Shown here: positions 1 through 7,737 of the stretch, piece after piece | Layout of the letters: the number at the start of each line of letters is the position of its first letter | Numbering within the stretch: the stretch's first letter is position 1 | Assembly (NCBI RefSeq): GCF_900167185.1 | Contig: NZ_FUWM01000007.1 | Span: 1 to 64,000, forward strand | Length of the DNA: 64,000 nucleotides | DNA from: Selenihalanaerobacter shriftii | GTDB lineage: Bacteria; Bacillota; Halanaerobiia; Halobacteroidales; Acetohalobiaceae | Direction of reading: 5' to 3' | Notes under the pieces: model-generated | Told to the model about the DNA's origin: nothing | Seen by the model: only the letters and a program-made list of their open reading frames with translations | Database searches by the model: none | Position numbers and translations under genes: made by a program

Positions 1-641
1 ATATACTCCCAAATATTTAACTCCGTCCAGTCTAATAACGGATGAATTCTAACATGAGTACCTGGCGCAAAATCAGTCTTGTACTGATCCCAAAACTCCG
101 GTGGCTGATCACCAATATCCCAATCATTATTCCTATCTCGTGGAGAGAAATACCTCTCTTTCGAACGAGTACCTTCTTCGTCAGCTCTTACTCCAACGAT
201 TACACCAGTATATGGCTCAGTATTCTTGTCTATCTCATACTCTCCTGTATTATGGTTCATTCTATATCTAGGCCAATTACCATTTAGAGTATTCTTCAAT
301 CCTGCTGTCTTCAACTTTTGACAACATTCTATTCTAGTCGTATTCCCATCAGGAAAAGTCTGCTTTTCTTTTAAAGCCGTAGTATTTTGACCATAAATCA
401 TATCTAACTTCCATTCCCTAGCCAATCTATCCCGATGCTCAATCATCTCCGGAATTTTATAATCAGTATCTATATGTACCAATGGAATCGGCACATGCCC
501 AAAAAATGCTTTTCTTGCTAACCATAACATAACTGTACTATCTTTACCAATCGACCATAACATACTTAAATTTCCAAACTCACTATAAGCCTCTCTTAAA
601 ATATGAATTGCTCTATTCTCTAACTTATCTAAATGATCCAT
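1..641 (-). CDS. cysD: Sulfate adenylyltransferase subunit 2 (CysD), 3' end cut by window
   Basis: The 213 visible residues match the small, catalytic subunit of ATP sulfurylase, which forms adenosine 5'-phosphosulfate from ATP and sulfate together with the GTPase CysN. A PP-loop SIGKDST lies at about residues 30-36, followed by LARKAFF and a [12 protein letters not shown] segment typical of CysD. The family is usually about 300 residues, so roughly a third lies beyond base 1. The ATG at 641 follows an AGGGGG ribosome site at 651-656. The gene sits after an exopolysaccharide block and about 15 kb from a PAPS-type sulfotransferase, so I infer that it supplies sulfate donor for a sulfated glycan rather than, or as well as, cysteine synthesis. 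CysN or CysNC should follow beyond the window edge. Confidence 0.9.
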   Translation of the reverse strand, partial: MDHLDKLENRAIHILREAYSEFGNLSMLWSIGKDSTVMLWLARKAFFGHVPIPLVHIDTDYKIPEMIEHRDRLAREWKLDMIYGQNTTALKEKQTFPDGNTTRIECCQKLKTAGLKNTLNGNWPRYRMNHNTGEYEIDKNTEPYTGVIVGVRADEEGTRSKERYFSPRDRNNDWDIGDQPPEFWDQYKTDFAPGTHVRIHPLLDWTELNIWEY

Positions 642-661
642 AAATTAATTCCCCCTGTAGT

Positions 662-692
662 CAGTTGACAGTTTACAATTGACAATTTACAG
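662..692. repeat. Inverted-repeat arm, TTGACA-type units (left)
   Basis: AGTTGACAGTTTACA is shared perfectly with the reverse complement of the right arm at 1192-1222, and the remaining 16 bases carry four mismatches. Related copies lie at 8958-8991 and 36458-36491. Confidence 0.75.
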
Positions 693-695
693 TTA

Positions 696-1064
696 TTATT
701 TACTATCAACCGAATTTCTCGTTGTTTTTATTATAGAATTTAAAATTTCAATTATTTCCTTTACGTCAGTTAATAAAGATTTAGCTATTCTTTCTTCTAA
801 AATTTCAGTTGCATTCAATAATTCAAGCCAATACTCAGTTTCCGCAGCTTCTTTTAACGCAATTGATAACTTAGCAACAAAATCTTTTCTCGACTGTCCT
901 TCCAATCCTTCTCGAATATTCGCTCCAATACTAGTCCCAGAACGCAACACTTGTTTACCAAGTGTATACTCTCGTTTTTCATCTGACAAATACTTATGCA
1001 AATTGACAATTCTAACCGAAAAATCAAATGCTTTCTTATAAACAATACTCTTCTCAGTTCTCAC
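696..1064 (-). CDS. Four-helix-bundle protein of the 23S rRNA intervening-sequence family
   Basis: About 122 residues, all helical in character, with the family hallmarks LGKQVLRSGTSIGANIREG in the first half and a KEAAETEYWLELL segment in the second. The family (TIGR02436, S23-like) was first known from intervening sequences in 23S rRNA genes, and its biochemical role is unsettled. I prefer the GTG at 1064, which has AGGTGAG five bases upstream, over the GTG at 1073. The gene lies inside an inverted-repeat cassette between the sugar transferase and cysD, so it is probably unrelated to polysaccharide synthesis. Relatives act as accessory proteins (Avd) of diversity-generating retroelements, but no reverse transcriptase is present here. 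Confidence 0.85.
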   Translation of the reverse strand: MRTEKSIVYKKAFDFSVRIVNLHKYLSDEKREYTLGKQVLRSGTSIGANIREGLEGQSRKDFVAKLSIALKEAAETEYWLELLNATEILEERIAKSLLTDVKEIIEILNSIIKTTRNSVDSK

Positions 1065-1116
1065 TGCTCTCACCTAGCTAACATATAAATATTTTTAACT
1101 ATCATCTGTCTCGCCC

Positions 1117-1136
1117 AGCTTAAAGTTCAAAGCTGG
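1117..1136. other. Small hairpin inside the cassette
   Basis: CCAGCTT and AAGCTGG form a seven-base stem around a short loop, upstream of the four-helix-bundle gene. There is no T-run, so it is not a convincing terminator. Confidence 0.35.
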
Positions 1137-1191
1137 TCGCAAGCCTATGGTAAACTCTACTTTTAATTCGGAATCTCTTTTCTGGGCTTCA

Positions 1192-1222
1192 CTGTCAACT
1201 GTCATCTGTAAACTGTCAACTA
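1192..1222. repeat. Inverted-repeat arm, TTGACA-type units (right)
   Basis: Inverted partner of 662-692. It overlaps the TAG stop (1220-1222) of the sugar transferase gene. It is very like the copy at 8959-8990, with which it shares two 12-base blocks at the same spacing. Confidence 0.75.
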
Positions 1223-1879
1223 TCTAGCTCCATCACCAAAGATCACAACTAAAACAGTCTTAACTAATACCTTAATATCTAATAATAAATTCTGTTTTTC
1301 TATGTAAAGTAAATCTAACCTTGCTTTTTGATGAGGGCTTAAGTTATATCCTCCAGTAACCTGAGCTAATCCAGTAACTCCCGGCTTAACTAATAGTCTA
1401 TCCTCAAAATGAGGATACTCTTTAGTAAACTCTTTTATAAAAACTGGTCTTTCGGGTCGAGGACCTACTAAAGACATTTCACCTCTTAATATATTAACAA
1501 ACTGAGGTAACTCATCTATTCTAGTCTTACGAATAAACTTCCCTACTTTAGTTATTCTTGAATCATTCTGACGAGCCCAAATAGGCCCTGTTTCTTTTTC
1601 TGCATTTTTCATCATAGATCTAAACTTATAAATTGTAAATCCCTTGCCATTCAGCCCCATCCTATTCTGTTTAAATATAATTGGACCAGGACTTTCTAAT
1701 TTAATCACAATAGCTGTAATAAGCATAATTGGCAATGTTAATATTAAACCAAATATCGAACCTACTATATCTATTAATCTTTTATTGGCTAAATAAAGAC
1801 GATAATTTATCTCTTGTTGTTTAATTGCTCTTTCTTGACTAACTTTAGATCTATTAATTTCCGATTCTAGTCTTGCCAT
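1220..1879 (-). CDS. Undecaprenyl-phosphate sugar-1-phosphate transferase (bacterial sugar transferase family)
   Basis: 219 residues of the PF02397 family, which starts polysaccharide repeat synthesis by moving a sugar-1-phosphate from a UDP-sugar onto undecaprenyl phosphate at the inner membrane. One hydrophobic segment (about 35-60, KRLIDIVGSIFG onward) precedes the catalytic region, which contains PGPIIFKQNRMG, YKFRSM, RKTRIDELPQ, LVGPRPERP and KPGVTGLAQV. It is the short form, with no four-TM N-terminal domain, as in many Bacillota capsule clusters. The ATG at 1879 has GGGG seven bases upstream. A strong promoter lies at 1913-1942, so it can be expressed separately from the kinase and phosphatase genes upstream. 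The identity of the first sugar cannot be read from the sequence. Confidence 0.93.
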   Translation of the reverse strand: MARLESEINRSKVSQERAIKQQEINYRLYLANKRLIDIVGSIFGLILTLPIMLITAIVIKLESPGPIIFKQNRMGLNGKGFTIYKFRSMMKNAEKETGPIWARQNDSRITKVGKFIRKTRIDELPQFVNILRGEMSLVGPRPERPVFIKEFTKEYPHFEDRLLVKPGVTGLAQVTGGYNLSPHQKARLDLLYIEKQNLLLDIKVLVKTVLVVIFGDGAR

Positions 1880-1905
1880 ACCTCAACCCCCTATAAACAA
1901 ACACC

Positions 1906-1942
1906 AATAATCATTATAGCATACCAATATATACCAAGTCAA
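1906..1942 (-). promoter_or_regulatory. Sigma-A-type promoter for the sugar transferase gene
   Basis: On the minus strand TTGACT (1937-1942) is followed after 18 bases by TATAAT (1913-1918). The TG one base before the -10 gives an extended -10 element. The expected start is near 1906, about 27 bases before the ATG. Confidence 0.75.
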
Positions 1943-2031
1943 ACATGTAACTATCAATTAGTATAATTATTAATCTATCATTTTAACGTGATATACATCA
2001 CTTTATATATTTAATTCCACAATATGATTAG

Positions 2032-2053
2032 AAATCCTGCTTATAATTTCAAT
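2032..2053. repeat. Dispersed 22-bp intergenic repeat, copy 1
   Basis: AAATCCTGCTTATAATTTCA plus two more bases (AT), differing by one base from 10068-10089. Both copies lie in non-coding DNA of the polysaccharide region. Confidence 0.6.
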
Positions 2054-2094
2054 ATAATGTCGAAAATGTACTGAATTTATATTAATTTATTATT

Positions 2095-2889
2095 TCAGTT
2101 AAAAACTATCTTTAATCCCTTCCCAAATATCCTTTTGACTAAATTATTTGATTCTTTATAAACTAATGGTTTAACCAACTTTATATCTTTATCATTAATA
2201 ATTAACTCAGAATTATCTAAATATAAATTAGCTTTAGTTCCAATCAATTCAATTAACTTTTTAAATCCCTCTTCTAAGCACTCTCCCCGTCTTCCATTAG
2301 AATGCAAATCAGAACCTATAACTTGAACTAAATTATGCTTAACTAAAATTTCCGCTGTTTGCTGTACCCTAGAACCAAATATACCTAATAGGCTTCCTGC
2401 ATTAAGCTGGGCATAAGCTCCGTCTTTTATCCATTTATAAAGAAGATTAGGATTCTTAATAATATAATCATATCGCTCTGGATGACTAATTATTGGAGTA
2501 TATCCCATCACCTTTAAATCATAAAATACCCCATTTACATAACTAGGGGCCTTAGCCATAGGAAGTTCTACTAATAAATAACGACTATTATTTATAGTAC
2601 TTACTTCTTTCTCTTTTAATCTCTTTCCTAAATCCGTTGTTAAATAAACTTCAGCTCCTGGCAAAATTTTAATATTAATTCCTGCTTGATTAAATACTTT
2701 CTGTAACTTGTTCACTTGTTGATTAGTCTCCTTTGGAGTCAAGTGATGGTCTTTATCCAGATAATGAGGGGTAGCTACTATTTTCTTTACTCCCTGTCTC
2801 TTAGCTTCTTTAGCTACTTCCAATGCTTCTTCTACACTCTTTACTCCATCATCTATGCCAGGTAAAATATGCGTATGTAAATCAATCAT
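2095..2889 (-). CDS. PHP-domain protein-tyrosine phosphatase (CpsB/YwqE type)
   Basis: 264 residues. The N-terminus DLHTHILPGIDDG and the later ATPHYLDKDHH, SHPERYDYI and GSDLHSN motifs supply the histidines and aspartates of the metal-binding PHP site. Relatives (CpsB of streptococci, YwqE of Bacillus) remove phosphate from the tyrosine tail of the BY-kinase and so time polysaccharide polymerisation. Its place directly after the kinase gene, with a 25-bp gap, fits that partner. ATG with an AGGGTGA ribosome site. It should act in the cytoplasm at the inner membrane. Confidence 0.93.
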   Translation of the reverse strand: MIDLHTHILPGIDDGVKSVEEALEVAKEAKRQGVKKIVATPHYLDKDHHLTPKETNQQVNKLQKVFNQAGINIKILPGAEVYLTTDLGKRLKEKEVSTINNSRYLLVELPMAKAPSYVNGVFYDLKVMGYTPIISHPERYDYIIKNPNLLYKWIKDGAYAQLNAGSLLGIFGSRVQQTAEILVKHNLVQVIGSDLHSNGRRGECLEEGFKKLIELIGTKANLYLDNSELIINDKDIKLVKPLVYKESNNLVKRIFGKGLKIVFN

Positions 2890-2914
2890 TAATATTCACC
2901 CTATCCTATACATT

Positions 2915-3619
2915 CTAATAATATTGATAATAACCACTATAATATCCACTTGATTCTTGTACTGGATATTTAGTTAAAATAGTGCCAATAATATTGGCCT
3001 GTACTTGCTCTAACATTTCTTTAGATTTAACTACTGCATCTCCATTAGTTTCATGAGAAGCCACTACTAATATAACTCCATCTACTTTATCTGTTAAGAT
3101 TCGCGAATCACTTACTGCAATTACTGGTGGACAATCTATCACTACAACATCTGCTATCCCTTTAGCTTCTTTAATTACTTCTTCCATTTTATTTGATCCT
3201 AATAGTTCCGCTGGATTAGGAGGTATCATTCCACTACTGATTATATTTAATCCACTAATACTTGTTTCTTGTAAACCGTCATTTAAATCTATTTCATTCG
3301 TTAGGATATTACTTAATCCCGAATAATTAGCAACCTCAAATAAACGATGTTGCATAGGCCTGCGTAAATCAGTATCAATAATAATTACATCTTGCCCATC
3401 TTGTACCATGGAAATAGCTAAATTAGCAACAGTTATTGACTTTCCTTCACCTGGTATACTACTAGTTATCGCTATGGTCTGTAACCGATTATCTGGACTT
3501 AAGAAACGAAGATTAGTTCTTAATGTTCTATAAGATTCTGCTAATGGTGATTTAGGATTATATTCAGTCATTAACTCATAATTACGACTCTGGCATTCTT
3601 GCTTAACTTCATTACTCAT
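2915..3619 (-). CDS. BY-family tyrosine kinase for polysaccharide synthesis (CpsD/YwqD type)
   Basis: Cytoplasmic bacterial tyrosine autokinase of 234 residues. Walker A SSIPGEGKS lies at about 53-61, Walker A' VIIIDTDLRRP at 78-88, and Walker B VVIDCPPV further on. The C-terminus is a tyrosine cluster, GYYSGYYQYY, the usual autophosphorylation tail. I use the ATG at 3619 because GGGGAG precedes it by six bases; earlier in-frame ATGs at 3625 and 3637 have no spaced ribosome site. It overlaps the end of the Wzz-like gene by 8 bp, so translation is probably coupled. The separate kinase and transmembrane activator is the Gram-positive arrangement, whereas Gram-negative Wzc fuses them. Confidence 0.93.
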   Translation of the reverse strand: MSNEVKQECQSRNYELMTEYNPKSPLAESYRTLRTNLRFLSPDNRLQTIAITSSIPGEGKSITVANLAISMVQDGQDVIIIDTDLRRPMQHRLFEVANYSGLSNILTNEIDLNDGLQETSISGLNIISSGMIPPNPAELLGSNKMEEVIKEAKGIADVVVIDCPPVIAVSDSRILTDKVDGVILVVASHETNGDAVVKSKEMLEQVQANIIGTILTKYPVQESSGYYSGYYQYY

Positions 3620-5093
3620 CTCCATCTCCCCTTCCATAACCTTGGGAATGATCTACTTCATCAAACTTTGGAATTACCCCTAATACTGGTAGACCTGTTA
3701 ATCTCTCTATATCCTTCTCTTCCTTCACTGTTCTATCTAAATATTCTATTAAGAAAATAATGCCTAATCCAACAAATATAACTAACATTGCAGCAATAAC
3801 TATATTAAGTTTAGTATTAGGTTTAATTGGTTCTTCATTTACTATCGCTGAGTCTACTACTATAATATCTGAAGTCTTCATTACTTCTTGAATCTGAATT
3901 TCTTCTTTCTTCTCCATTAACATTGTATAAATACTTTCAGTAACTTTACTCTCTCTTTGTAATCGAGCTAAAGTTAATTCTTTTTTAGGTAAAGTACTTA
4001 ACTCCTCTTCAATATCTTTTATTTGTTGTACATATAGCTTAACTTGTACTTGAGTAGCTATAATCTTAGTCTGTAATGTAATGATCCTCTTCTTTAATGA
4101 CTGATAGATAGGATTGACCACTTCTGTCTTAGAACTGACTATCTCTTTTACTACCTTTGCTAAACGTCCTTTAACCTCTTTAATCTTATTCTTTATTTGT
4201 ATTACTTGTGGATTATGCTCAGTATACAATTCATTTAACCCACTTAATTTTATCTCTAATTGGAATAATTCTTTTTGATATGCTTGAATTAAAGGATTCT
4301 TTGAAATCATTCTAGTTGAAATCATAGACCTATCTTGTTCTTTAAGATTACTCTTCACTTCATCTAAACTAGCTTGACCTTGCTTTAATTCTACTTCTGC
4401 TTTAGCTTTAGCCATTTCTAGTTCAGTTAATTTATCCAACGCTGCTTTACCCTGTTCTTCTGGTAAAACTACACCTTCCTTATTCTTATACTCTAGTAAG
4501 TCATTTTCTAACTTAGCCAACTTAGCCTTAACATTACTTAATTGCTCTGAAATAAACTTTCCTGCTCCATGCAAATCAGATCTATTCATTTGCTGATTCT
4601 GTTCTTTAAACTCTTTAACTAAAGTATTAGCTATTCTTTTAGCCATTATTGGATCAGGATAAGTGACATTAATAGTAATTAATTGACTTCCCTCTCTACT
4701 ACTAACACTAATCTTTTGCCGTAAAGCTTTTGCTTTTATTAAATCTCTAGTCTCTTTATTTCTTAAATCGAGTTTCTTAATTACTTGATTTATAATCGTC
4801 CTACTCTTTAAAATCTGAGTATATGTAGCAATTTTATCATTACTATTTGAAAATGGAATCATTTGATCTTTAAATAGACTTTCCATGCCATTATCTTCTT
4901 TAACCATTACTAGTGTAGATGTCTCATATATCTTAGTCATTAATCCACTAATAATATAACTACTAATTAAAGCTACTAATAGTAATCCTATAATTATTTT
5001 TTTACGCTTCCAAATAATATCAGCATACTCACGCAAATCTATCTCTACCATCTCTTCTTCAAATCTTGTTGTATTACGACTTAAATTATCCAT
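3612..5093 (-). CDS. Wzz-type polysaccharide copolymerase / kinase activator
   Basis: 493 residues. A transmembrane helix at about 33-52 and a second near 447-467 bracket a long periplasmic region rich in coiled coil, the layout of chain-length determinant proteins (Wzz/GNVR, CapA/YveK). After the second helix comes a short cytoplasmic tail with VKEEKDIERLTGLPVLGVIP, which normally docks the kinase. It should control chain length and stimulate the neighbouring BY-kinase. ATG with a GGGAGGT site five bases away. It lies between the Wza-like exporter and the kinase in one operon. Confidence 0.92.
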   Translation of the reverse strand: MDNLSRNTTRFEEEMVEIDLREYADIIWKRKKIIIGLLLVALISSYIISGLMTKIYETSTLVMVKEDNGMESLFKDQMIPFSNSNDKIATYTQILKSRTIINQVIKKLDLRNKETRDLIKAKALRQKISVSSREGSQLITINVTYPDPIMAKRIANTLVKEFKEQNQQMNRSDLHGAGKFISEQLSNVKAKLAKLENDLLEYKNKEGVVLPEEQGKAALDKLTELEMAKAKAEVELKQGQASLDEVKSNLKEQDRSMISTRMISKNPLIQAYQKELFQLEIKLSGLNELYTEHNPQVIQIKNKIKEVKGRLAKVVKEIVSSKTEVVNPIYQSLKKRIITLQTKIIATQVQVKLYVQQIKDIEEELSTLPKKELTLARLQRESKVTESIYTMLMEKKEEIQIQEVMKTSDIIVVDSAIVNEEPIKPNTKLNIVIAAMLVIFVGLGIIFLIEYLDRTVKEEKDIERLTGLPVLGVIPKFDEVDHSQGYGRGDGDE

Positions 5094-5111
5094 CTTCTAC
5101 CTCCCTACCAA

Positions 5112-5969
5112 CTAAAATAGTGCCTTTATTGTCCGTAATCCGCCTGCGATAAAGAATATCTTCTCCCAACTATATTTAGCTTCTGGAATATAGATTGTAT
5201 CCCCATCATGCAAAGTAATATTTTGACTTGAATTATAAGAAGATATCTGGCTTAAATCTATCTTTTTAATCCTACCATCTGAAGTATAATCTACTTCTTG
5301 AGCAGCAACATCAGTTAAGCCGCCCGCTTGCGCAATTAAGTTGCTTAAACGATAGTCATCTTCTAATTTATAAGTACCCTCTTGTCTTACCTCACCTAAG
5401 ACTGTAACTTCAATAATAGACTTTGGAATATGTAATATATCTCCATCTTGCAATAAATAGTTTTGGTTCTGCTTTTCACCGTTTAGTAGAAATTCTAAAT
5501 CTATTACCTTAGATTCATTTTCTCGACTTAACTTCACTTCATTTAAATCAGCCATTTGGGTAGTTCCACCTGCTAAAGAAATAGCATCAAGAACTCTATC
5601 TCCCCTCTTTATTACATAACTAGTCGGTTGATTAACTTCTCCTAATACCATTACCCGTAATTTCTTATATTCTTTTAAAGTAATGTTAACATATGAGTCC
5701 TTAATCTTTACATATTTCTTTAATCTTCTAGCCATTACTTTATTTAATTGATTAATACTTAAACCTTCTGCTTGAATCTCTCCAATTAACGGAAAACTTA
5801 TCATCCCATCAGGTCTAATAAATACTTCTTGCTGTAAGTTAGGATAACCCCAAACCGAAATATAGAGTTGATCATCAACATTTAACCTATAATTATCAGC
5901 TAAAACTACTGGGCAGATTGCAAACCAAAATATCAATATAACGCTGAATACTATCATACCTTGCCTCAT
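5112..5969 (-). CDS. Wza-like outer-membrane polysaccharide exporter (PES + two SLBB domains)
   Basis: About 285 residues. A signal peptide (MRQGMIVFSVILIFWF to VVLA) is followed by a polysaccharide-export domain (YRLNVDDQLYISVWGYPNL, IRPDGMISFPLIGEI). Two SLBB domains follow (VMVLGEVNQPTSYVI and VTVLGEVRQEGTYKL). There is no lipobox after the signal peptide, unlike E. coli Wza, and the C-terminus ends in a hydrophobic stretch that could be a short pore helix. I choose the ATG at 5969 because GGAGGTGG lies five bases upstream; the ATG at 5984 overlaps that site. First gene of the wza-wzz-kinase-phosphatase set. Confidence 0.92.
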   Translation of the reverse strand: MRQGMIVFSVILIFWFAICPVVLADNYRLNVDDQLYISVWGYPNLQQEVFIRPDGMISFPLIGEIQAEGLSINQLNKVMARRLKKYVKIKDSYVNITLKEYKKLRVMVLGEVNQPTSYVIKRGDRVLDAISLAGGTTQMADLNEVKLSRENESKVIDLEFLLNGEKQNQNYLLQDGDILHIPKSIIEVTVLGEVRQEGTYKLEDDYRLSNLIAQAGGLTDVAAQEVDYTSDGRIKKIDLSQISSYNSSQNITLHDGDTIYIPEAKYSWEKIFFIAGGLRTIKALF

Positions 5970-5988
5970 TAAAACCACCTCCATCTTT

Positions 5989-6023
5989 TATAAAATTATA
6001 CAGAACAAAATCCCTTGACTTAA
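5989..6023 (-). promoter_or_regulatory. Possible promoter of the exporter operon
   Basis: A perfect TATAAT (5995-6000, minus strand) lies 17 bases from a poor -35 (TTAAGT, 6018-6023). It would give a leader of about 20 bases before the exporter start at 5969. Confidence 0.35.
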
Positions 6024-6113
6024 TGGATAGATCATAAATAAGGCATCTCCATAAAATCAAAGGAAGCTTAATTATAGAAAATCAGCCCATTGAAACACCT
6101 ATATCATTAACAA

Positions 6114-6314
6114 TTATAAATTTCTAGATTTTATTCTTCCTGTCGGTTTAGCTAATAGAGCAAATAATAAGCAAATTATTGTACCTAAAAAAGGTAATAC
6201 TTTTGTTTCTAAAGAATCATTAGTTAAGGAAAATATAATACCTACTGTTAAAAATATAGTAGCAAGAATCATAAAGAATATACATATATTAATCAAAGCC
6301 TTTCTGGCAACCAT
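6114..6314 (-). CDS. Small two-TM membrane protein, unknown
   Basis: 66 residues with two hydrophobic segments (about 7-30 and 41-58) and a basic C-terminus. It is not a family I recognise. A very good ribosome site (GGAGG, about seven bases before the ATG) supports it as a real gene. It lies between a predicted outer-membrane protein and the exporter gene, so a role in polysaccharide export is possible by context only. A TATAAT and a pair of ACTGTAT direct repeats lie upstream. Confidence 0.6.
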   Translation of the reverse strand: MVARKALINICIFFMILATIFLTVGIIFSLTNDSLETKVLPFLGTIICLLFALLAKPTGRIKSRNL

Positions 6315-6365
6315 ATCTTAACCTCCTCTCATATTAATTTAATTATAATTCCATATATTTACATT

Positions 6366-6383
6366 AACTGTATATAACTGTAT
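6366..6383. promoter_or_regulatory. Direct repeat AACTGTAT x2, possible regulator site
   Basis: AACTGTAT occurs twice with a 10-bp period, about 55 bases upstream of the small membrane protein gene. A similar pair with 9-bp period stands upstream of the YjbH-like gene (50871-50893). Half-sites repeated once per helical turn are typical of response-regulator binding; the assignment is inference. Confidence 0.35.
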
Positions 6384-6451
6384 TAGATATAAGTCTCATA
6401 TAACCTTCTTTTAATTCAAATTATTAAATATTTTTAAACTAAAATTTAATA

Positions 6452-6477
6452 ATTCCCAGATATTTATCTGGGAATTA
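6452..6477 (-). terminator. Hairpin terminator after the outer-membrane protein gene
   Basis: AATTCCCAGAT pairs with ATCTGGGAATT across a four-base loop, 11 bp of stem, 11 bases after the stop of the gene at 6489-7685. The tail on the minus strand is only moderately T-rich. Confidence 0.6.
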
Positions 6478-6488
6478 AAATCAATACC

Positions 6489-7685
6489 TTATTTACTTAA
6501 TTTATAAAATTGGTAAGTAATTAACCGTGTTAATTGAGCAGGCCCTTGACGGTCATCCTCCCATTCCTCTAAATCATTCCAACCACTTATAGATGCATTA
6601 GGACTTACTAAAGCTTCTAACTTTAAATACCAAGGTTTCTTTTTCATTACTATAACTGTATCGTCAGCATTTGTATCTCCCCAATGAGAAATTCTATGTT
6701 CATAAAAATTTCTAGCCTGTCCGTTTTGCCAATAAGTCATAACTCGTTCTGCTTTTACTTCACCTACTAAAGTTGCACCTTGAGGTACCTCTTCTTTCAG
6801 ATCACCTATCTTGCCTTTAAGTAAAGGAAGATGAGCAACAAGACCTTCTGGACTACGGGTATAATCAAAACGTACTTTACCTAAGAATTCAGTGATTTTA
6901 GAAAAAGCAAACTTGACCATTATCCCTGTATAAGTAGGATTATCCTCTAAATCTTCATATAAGACTCCAGCTTTATAACCTTGCCAATTACCTCCTAAGT
7001 AAATACTATGTCCTAAGCCACTTCTTCCTAACGGATAAGGCCTTTGTTGCAGCTCTCCACCTCTTATTTCTAAATCTAACTTACCTAACTTATCACGATA
7101 GAAGAGATAATTCTCTATCTGATTACTACCATCTCTATCACCAAAGTCCCAATTGATTCCAGTAAAGTGATAACCTAAGCCATACTTGCTTTCATATTCT
7201 AAAGTAATCATCTCACCTTTATAACCAGTCTCTGCATCATCAAAACGCAAATCCTCTGTCCCAGGTACTTGGTCAAAGGTTGAAATCAAATCTGGATAAG
7301 GGAATCTTAAGTAACGCATATTACCTACTTTTAAACTAGCACTCAATTTCCCTAAGTCTCCATAATGAAAACCATAACCTTCTAAGTATAGTTCATCAAA
7401 CTTTGGATCAAATTCATCTACACCTTTAAAATCATCATTAGAACGTAATACCATATTAGTTCGCAAACCAGGTGCTAAATCTATATTCGCTCTTAACTGT
7501 AAGTTTCTTAAATCAAAATGATCATTCCAAAAATGAGCACCTACACTAGCTTCCCATTCTCCATTATAACGTCCTACATATGGAAACCACCAACCATCAT
7601 CTTGCTGTGATGACGCGAAGGCTACCAGACTTGATGATAAAAGCAATATTACCAAAATAATAACCACTATTAACTTCTTTGACAT
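6489..7685 (-). CDS. Predicted outer-membrane beta-barrel protein of the polysaccharide cluster
   Basis: 398 residues. There is a clear signal peptide (MSKKLIVVIILVILLLSSSL to AFA), then alternating polar and hydrophobic stretches rich in aromatic residues and glycine that look like antiparallel barrel strands (for example YKAGVLYEDL, LEIRGGELQQRPYP). I do not recognise the family. Its position beside the Wza-like exporter suggests a surface partner in polysaccharide anchoring or export, as Wzi or YjbH proteins are elsewhere, but no sequence motif proves this. Strong GGAGG ribosome site; its own terminator follows. Confidence 0.75.
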   Translation of the reverse strand: MSKKLIVVIILVILLLSSSLVAFASSQQDDGWWFPYVGRYNGEWEASVGAHFWNDHFDLRNLQLRANIDLAPGLRTNMVLRSNDDFKGVDEFDPKFDELYLEGYGFHYGDLGKLSASLKVGNMRYLRFPYPDLISTFDQVPGTEDLRFDDAETGYKGEMITLEYESKYGLGYHFTGINWDFGDRDGSNQIENYLFYRDKLGKLDLEIRGGELQQRPYPLGRSGLGHSIYLGGNWQGYKAGVLYEDLEDNPTYTGIMVKFAFSKITEFLGKVRFDYTRSPEGLVAHLPLLKGKIGDLKEEVPQGATLVGEVKAERVMTYWQNGQARNFYEHRISHWGDTNADDTVIVMKKKPWYLKLEALVSPNASISGWNDLEEWEDDRQGPAQLTRLITYQFYKLSK

Positions 7686-7737
7686 TTAATCTCCTCCCAG
7701 CCATTTTAAATAAATAATTATTACTTAATCATTATAT

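Larger units (their letters stand above)
660..1222. mobile_element. Cassette holding a four-helix-bundle gene between inverted repeats
   Basis: The arms 662-692 and 1192-1222 are inverted copies of each other with about 27 of 31 bases matching. Both are made of TTGACAG/TTTACA-like units. They enclose exactly one gene, at 696-1064. One arm touches the stop codon of that gene and the other overlaps the stop codon of the upstream sugar transferase. The gene therefore looks inserted between the sugar transferase and cysD. There is no transposase. Mobility is an inference from the structure. Confidence 0.5.

Noticed and set aside
679-1041. Plus-strand open frame of 120 codons
   Set aside because: It is the antisense shadow of the four-helix-bundle gene, with low-complexity Ser/Ile-rich translation and no ribosome site. 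Other plus-strand frames were rejected for the same reason.
696-1064. Avd accessory protein of a diversity-generating retroelement
   Set aside because: The fold family is shared, but no reverse transcriptase, template repeat or variable repeat is visible nearby.
5112-5969. Wza start at 5984
   Set aside because: That ATG lies within the GGAGGTGG ribosome site that serves the ATG at 5969.
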